A DNA stretch of 64,000 nucleotides. Origin: Zhengitettix transpicula (taxonomy: Eukaryota; Arthropoda; Insecta; Orthoptera; Tetrigidae). The notes beneath the pieces are model-generated. The model was not told the origin of the DNA. It was given only the letters and a program-made list of their open reading frames with translations, and ran no database searches. Within the stretch, counting starts at the first letter, position 1, and each line of letters starts with the position of its first letter. The translations under genes were made by a program, and so were the position numbers. The stretch lies in contig CM073590.1 of the NCBI GenBank assembly GCA_037074705.1, positions 118,349,600 through 118,413,599 of the forward strand, in the 5' to 3' direction. Shown piece after piece: positions 59,419 to 64,000 of the stretch.

Positions 59419-60999
59419 CATTGTTTAATATACCGTTATAGAAGGCTGGTTACCATGCAAAAAGTACCTTATGGATCAGAGTTAGCAACTTCTGGTTGCT
59501 TACATCTCTCGTCATGTATTCAGAATGTTGCAATTTATTTCGCCGTCGTTTAATACTACTTATTCATTCTTTATTTTGTCTTTATTGTGTCAATCTTTAA
59601 CAATTTTTTATGTATGACTACATTTCAAATCTTCCCGTTCTTTTATGAATTTCTCGATAATTTTATTTGACTGATTATATAAATATTGAAGCATTTCAGT
59701 TATAAATGAGAAATTAAAATGAGGTTATGTGGCTTGAAGATGAGATATGCAGGAACGTTTATTGTTAATTTTAAGTGAGGAACATTAAGAAATTATAAAG
59801 GGTTGTTGCAACTGCCACTATTTAATTAGTTTAATATAAATCGTATATTGTGTATCTTGCGGTCATTCACTCGATCTCATTTATCCCTTATCGAAAAATA
59901 TAAACATTCCTGACGCTTAAGTAGTACAGAAAATATGTATATTTTGCCGACCATGGAAATTTAGATGCTATTTCCGTTTATTTACTTTCGTGGGTTTAAT
60001 CGAGACTTTCTATTACCATCAGGTGTCTCATTCGTGACCTCAACATCCGACGTGCTGGTGTTATCTGGGATTATGCATTCACCACTTACTTCATCAACCT
60101 TGATGATTCAGTCTACTGTTTTCCGAGGCCAGGATAGGGTAATTAATAATCACGGTGAATGGGTTCATCTATGACGTAGTATTGATCACTAAGTCAACAT
60201 TGTACGGACTGGCAGGAACTTAATCAACCCTGTTCTGCAAGTTCAAATTCAGTCTCTGGTATCTTGACGAAACGAGATAGTCCAACTGAAAGATTCCTAA
60301 TTTCTTCCTTATTAAACCCATTGCTTCAATTGAATGTATTTTTTTAAGTATTGAAATACTGTACGTATTATTATTTTTAATCTCCATTTTCACCGTTTCA
60401 TGACTAATTTTACAGATACGAAGCTAATACGATATGGGTTCAAACGCGTGGAGCATTGATTGCGTAGACCTTAAACAAAATAGACAATTTTTTTGCAAGA
60501 TATTAATTTAAAAAATGGTCGTACATAATTTTTTTATTTACAGTATCAAATATCTGTTTTCGATTAATGCAGGCTATTCAGAATTTTCCATTTAATTGAT
60601 AGATTCTCTAGTTAAGTTATTTTTAAGCGTGAGTGAGGATGTGATTATCTTCGTAATATATTTGTAGTATGCGAGGATTGAGTGATTTACTTTTATTTCA
60701 CAATAACTGCATCTGATTTGATTTTTCTAGAAAGATCCATTTATACCTACGATAAGATTATTAGAAGTCAATCTTATCTCTTCCTTGGTTTACCTACGAT
60801 TAAAAAAAAAGTCTGATACAAATGTAAAACGGTATCACTGTATGATTTTATGTTTAACTATTTGTAAATCAGTGTCAGATTATAGAAGTTGATCATTACA
60901 GTGTAATTTATTCAGAGATCTGATCTCAGTTAGTATAAAACTAAGAGTATTGTAATAAATAAATAAACTGACCAGAAAAAAATTAATATTTGAAAAATA
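59419..60999. other. AT-rich DNA, no supported gene
   Basis: A 69-codon frame at 59965-60174 is unrecognised. Nothing else is seen. Confidence 0.35.
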
Positions 61000-61365
61000 A
61001 ATTAATACAATAATAATATATTATTACGTTTGTCCCTAATTTACGACTTCATCAGGTGTAAATTATTGTTAAATAAAAGTTATGATACCTTAATTATTAA
61101 TTTAAGAACAAAAAGTTATTCAATGAAATGGAGCATTATGAAAAAATTGTATACAATCCCAAGATCTTTCATTAATATCTTCATAAAATTAATTTTATAT
61201 AAATAATTTTCGGAAAGTAATTTGACTTCGCTGAAGAAATTTGTCGTAAATTTTTTATGTAAGGTCTCGTATATATTTTTTAACTAGTAATGTACACATG
61301 ATGACGTCCCTTATTACAGACGAAATGACGTTATAATATAAATTTGTTGTATTAGTTGTTTTGAC
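61000..61365. repeat. Family B-like foldback, copy 10
   Basis: On the minus strand at about 61060-61015: CACCTGATGA, AGTCGTAAATTAGGGAC, AAACGTAATAATATA. On the plus strand at 61298-61345: CACATGATGA, CGTCCCTTATTACAGAC, GAAATGACGTTATAATATA. These are mirror copies, both followed by a ttgtattag-like sequence. Each has a GTC/GAC-type stem between the CTGATGA-like and GAAA-like blocks. The intervening 230 bases include the left arm of the 72-bp inverted repeat. Confidence 0.5.
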
Positions 61366-61684
61366 AACTATTAATTCTTTCTAAATTTTTACTAGTGTAT
61401 TTATTGTAATATTAACATGTCAGATTATTATTATTTTTACAGTGAGTATTATATAAATTTGGTTACTAAATAATTACTTAATGTTATTTACATTGATGAA
61501 TTGACTCAAACTGTTGAAAAATTGACATTGGTTTAATTTACACTGACTTCTTATGTTTTAAAGTCTCGTAATCTTGCATTGCAACTGTAATTTAATTTTG
61601 ACAAGTTTAAAACAAATTACTTTCCGAAAATTATTTATATAAAATTAATTTTATGAAGATATTAATGAAAGATCTTGGGATTGT
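61153..61684. repeat. 72-bp perfect inverted repeat
   Basis: 61153-61224 (acaatcccaagatctttcat ... ttttcggaaagtaatttg) is the exact reverse complement of 61613-61684. The loop is 388 bases. The right arm is itself bracketed by 14-bp inverted ends, acaagtttaaaaca at 61601-61614 and tgttttaaacttgt at 61682-61695; the left arm is not. Confidence 0.9.
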
Positions 61685-61695
61685 TTTAAACTTGT

Positions 61696-62900
61696 AACAT
61701 TCATCTCAATCCTTTCCCTTTACGGTTTGCCTGTCACAGTAAGATGACAGATGTACCTTTTACTGCATATGTATAGGTATTGTGTTGTATTGTCGCTATG
61801 TGAAGTCTACATTGAAGGCTATGCTAATAAGGCGTGACGTTTATGCCTCACTTATTACACTGTCAAGCAGCCCTATTCAGGTTTTTTGACTTTCTTGATC
61901 CTTGTCGAATTGAAGTTGTGGATGCTGTTACCAAATCCCACATCCATTTGCATCTGTAAGGACCGAATGCAAACTAGCGAACAACAACATGGTCTTTGAA
62001 ATTATTGTATCGGATTACAGTGAGTGGAGTCGAGTCTTTCTGCAATTTATATTATTCTTACTTTTTTTTTAGTTCATTGGTTCACGTTGAATTAGCCCAA
62101 AATCAATTAAAATGTGCTTCTAATTTACGTTGTCGTACGATAGTTACAAAACGAAGTCAAAGAGCATTGTATCATCACGCAATATTTTTAATTAGTTCGT
62201 AGGCTTCTAAAATAATAAATTAAGCTAGGATACATTTAATTATTACGGTAGCGATTTAAATCATAAAAAAAATTCCATATACGCAAGTACAATTCACAAA
62301 AGCGTCAATAAACACAAAAAGGCACAACTGAACATTATTAAAAATAGTATGAGTTTGTACAAGCATTAAAAAAGACCTTGTATTTGTATAATGTAAGTGT
62401 ACATGTGGCTACATTTGAAACAGTGAATTACAAACAACAAACACAATCCGTATGTATTCTGATGTAATGTAATGAAAATTTTAAGCGTTGCAAGTACATC
62501 AATTATAGTCTGGCGGAAATTGGAAGGCAACTCAAGTCGTCCCCAGAGACGGAGAGAAAGGGAACAATAAATAGCGACGTTAAAATACACTCTCCTGTCA
62601 TACAAGCTTCTATTAAAAAAGTAGTTACGTTCGTACGGATATTGAGAAATTAATTCTTAGAACAAAGTAAATTATTTAACTTTTAATCAATTGCACAATT
62701 TTTAATTAAACGTCACACGCTGCAACTGTCTTTTCTTGTAGCGTGGCAACGTCACCCTTCGAGGCTTACGCGTTATATATTGTAAGAAGGTTTTCATTCT
62801 TAAATTATTCGTATACCAGTCGCGGCTCGTGCGTATGTTCTCATGTTCTACAGTATATAATTAATTTAGGAAGAATGATTTTTTTCTTAATTTTAAAAAG
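61696..62900. other. AT-rich DNA, no supported gene
   Basis: Frames of 68 and 79 codons (61996-62202 plus, 62366-62605 minus) are unrecognised. Confidence 0.35.
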
Positions 62901-63200
62901 CTGCATAATTCTTGTGTGTTTAACTGATTGAATTTCTGCTCCGATTTCGAAGATTTTAAACTGCCTCCCGTGCGCGCGTTCGCTCCTGTAAATGCAGTCA
63001 GCTGGCTATCTCTGTGCTCAGCCTTCCTTTAGACAGGATGTCTCTGCAATGAGAAATGCGCATGCGCAGTACCACCCTGCACCACCCGTAAAGCTCCACA
63101 AACCACCAACTCACCGTGCTGAGCACGTTTCATGTTCGAGGCGTTCTGCAATACAGAGAGGCGGAATAATAATGGATGACTGCATAAGAAGCGAATCCAA
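62901..63200. other. GC-richer, CpG-containing block
   Basis: The segment is clearly less AT-rich than its flanks, contains gtgcgcgcgttcgctcctg near 62969, and holds the palindrome at 63057. A 70-codon frame (62992-63204) has no known domain. It may be a promoter or first exon of an unseen gene; there is no further support. Confidence 0.25.
63057..63068. promoter_or_regulatory. NRF-1/Ewg-type palindrome
   Basis: TGCGCATGCGCA matches the full consensus bound by the NRF-1 family (Ewg in insects). Such sites are usually in CpG-rich promoters. No transcript start or gene is recognised nearby. Confidence 0.35.
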
Positions 63201-63540
63201 TTAAATTTGATCCATTCAACAATTAAAAATCTTAGTTTATATTTTCAAAAAATGAGTAGAATAGTATATTTTGCGTAATATTTTTGGAAAAATCACAATC
63301 AAAGGTTATTTTAAAGAAAGAGATAGACAATACTACCTTCCTCAAATTAACTTTATTTAAAATATATATGAAGGAAAAATAGTGTTATAAATGCATGTCA
63401 ATTGTGCTCAATTATTCCGCTTTTAAAAATTAGGCACTATTGGAAACTAAGTTACAAAATTTAGAAATGTACTGTAGCGCGATAGTTTTATTATTGTTAT
63501 ATATATACATTTCATTTTAATACAATTAGATATTAGCAAG
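63201..63540. other. AT-rich DNA, nothing recognised
   Basis: No supported feature. Confidence 0.4.
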
Positions 63541-64000
63541 GGTTGAGAGCTTGGCAAGTTGGAATTTGACCAAGCGCCGTCGTGACGGAGAGATAATCCC
63601 TAAAGTCTGGTCTTAGGCACGTAGGTTGTTGACCCTCGGAAGTTACCTGGACTGTCGCACCGTGGGAAACGTCTCTCCGAAAATCCCAGATATTGAATTA
63701 ACTCGTGACTGCCTGAACCAATCACATTTCTTGGTTCAGGAAAGATCGATCCAAAATTGGTCGAGAACATCGATTTTTCACATCCGGCGAAGGGGCTGTA
63801 AAGCAAGTGTAGAGAGACTCCTCGACGAACCGTCGCCAGGGACGGATGTACAGCCCCAAACTTGCAGTTTTCTAGAGGACTCGGAGAGATCGAGGGTGCC
63901 ACATGATCACGGCCAGAGATCAACGCGAGGTAACTGCCAAGAGTCTCAATCCTTGTCGCGCCTGGGGGAATTACCGTAAACCATGGTTTAACTTGGGATT
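63541..64000. other. GC-elevated block reaching the window edge
   Basis: Composition shifts sharply at about 63540 and stays high to the end. Frames of 117 codons (plus, 63626-63979) and 107 codons (minus, 63923-63600) overlap; neither has a recognisable domain. gaccaagcgccgtcgtgac near 63568 faintly recalls a primer-binding region. It could be the edge of a retroelement or a host exon cut by the window. Confidence 0.25.

Noticed and set aside
1..64000. CRISPR array, prokaryotic operons, rRNA genes
   Set aside because: There are no regularly spaced repeats, no dense ORFs and no rRNA signatures. The content is eukaryotic transposon-rich DNA.

Overview
The window is AT-rich animal nuclear DNA that reads as an insect intergenic or intronic region dominated by decayed transposable elements. 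No bacterial, viral, rRNA or ordinary tRNA gene is visible, and there is no long host ORF. The evidence for an insect is indirect: remnants of mariner, hAT, non-LTR and Penelope-like elements, pol III-type SINE boxes and gypsy-like LTRs. A large-genome lineage such as a cockroach, termite or stick insect is an inference only.

The only convincing host coding sequence is one 101-bp exon at 29035-29135 (+), with acceptor and donor sites. Its 33-residue peptide resembles the N-terminal region of leishmanolysin-like (invadolysin) M8 metallopeptidases. No other exon of that gene is recognisable, so the window may lie largely inside large introns.

Recognisable mobile-element coding debris:
- Non-LTR reverse transcriptases on the minus strand at 5358-6090, 13385-14577 and (weak) 55235-55524.
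- Penelope-like GIY-YIG endonuclease pieces at 8225-8490 and 54252-54410.
- An internally deleted mariner at 34223-34985.
- A hAT C-terminal piece at 57895-58055.
- A pogo/Tigger-like TIR pair at 9872-10772.
- Four LTR-like units of about 975-987 bp at 20098-21075, 27637-28623, 36697-37670 and 40963-41945. Two are flanked on both sides by TA-rich tracts, one has such a tract on one side only, and the last carries a primer-binding-site-like box.

Non-coding repeat families found by self-comparison:
- Family A has seven copies and 12-13 bp target duplications.
- Family B is a set of foldbacks sharing CTGANGA...GAAACGTT-like tips, which resemble a hammerhead ribozyme core and are plausibly Penelope terminal repeats.
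- Family C has five copies and ends in gttacccta plus an A-rich tail.
- Family T is a 102-120 bp retroposon tail with 11-13 bp target duplications.

At 22544-24024 several of these are nested inside one another and their order of insertion can be read. A 72-bp perfect inverted repeat lies at 61153-61684. The main novelty candidate is the repeated hammerhead-like core across families A and B.
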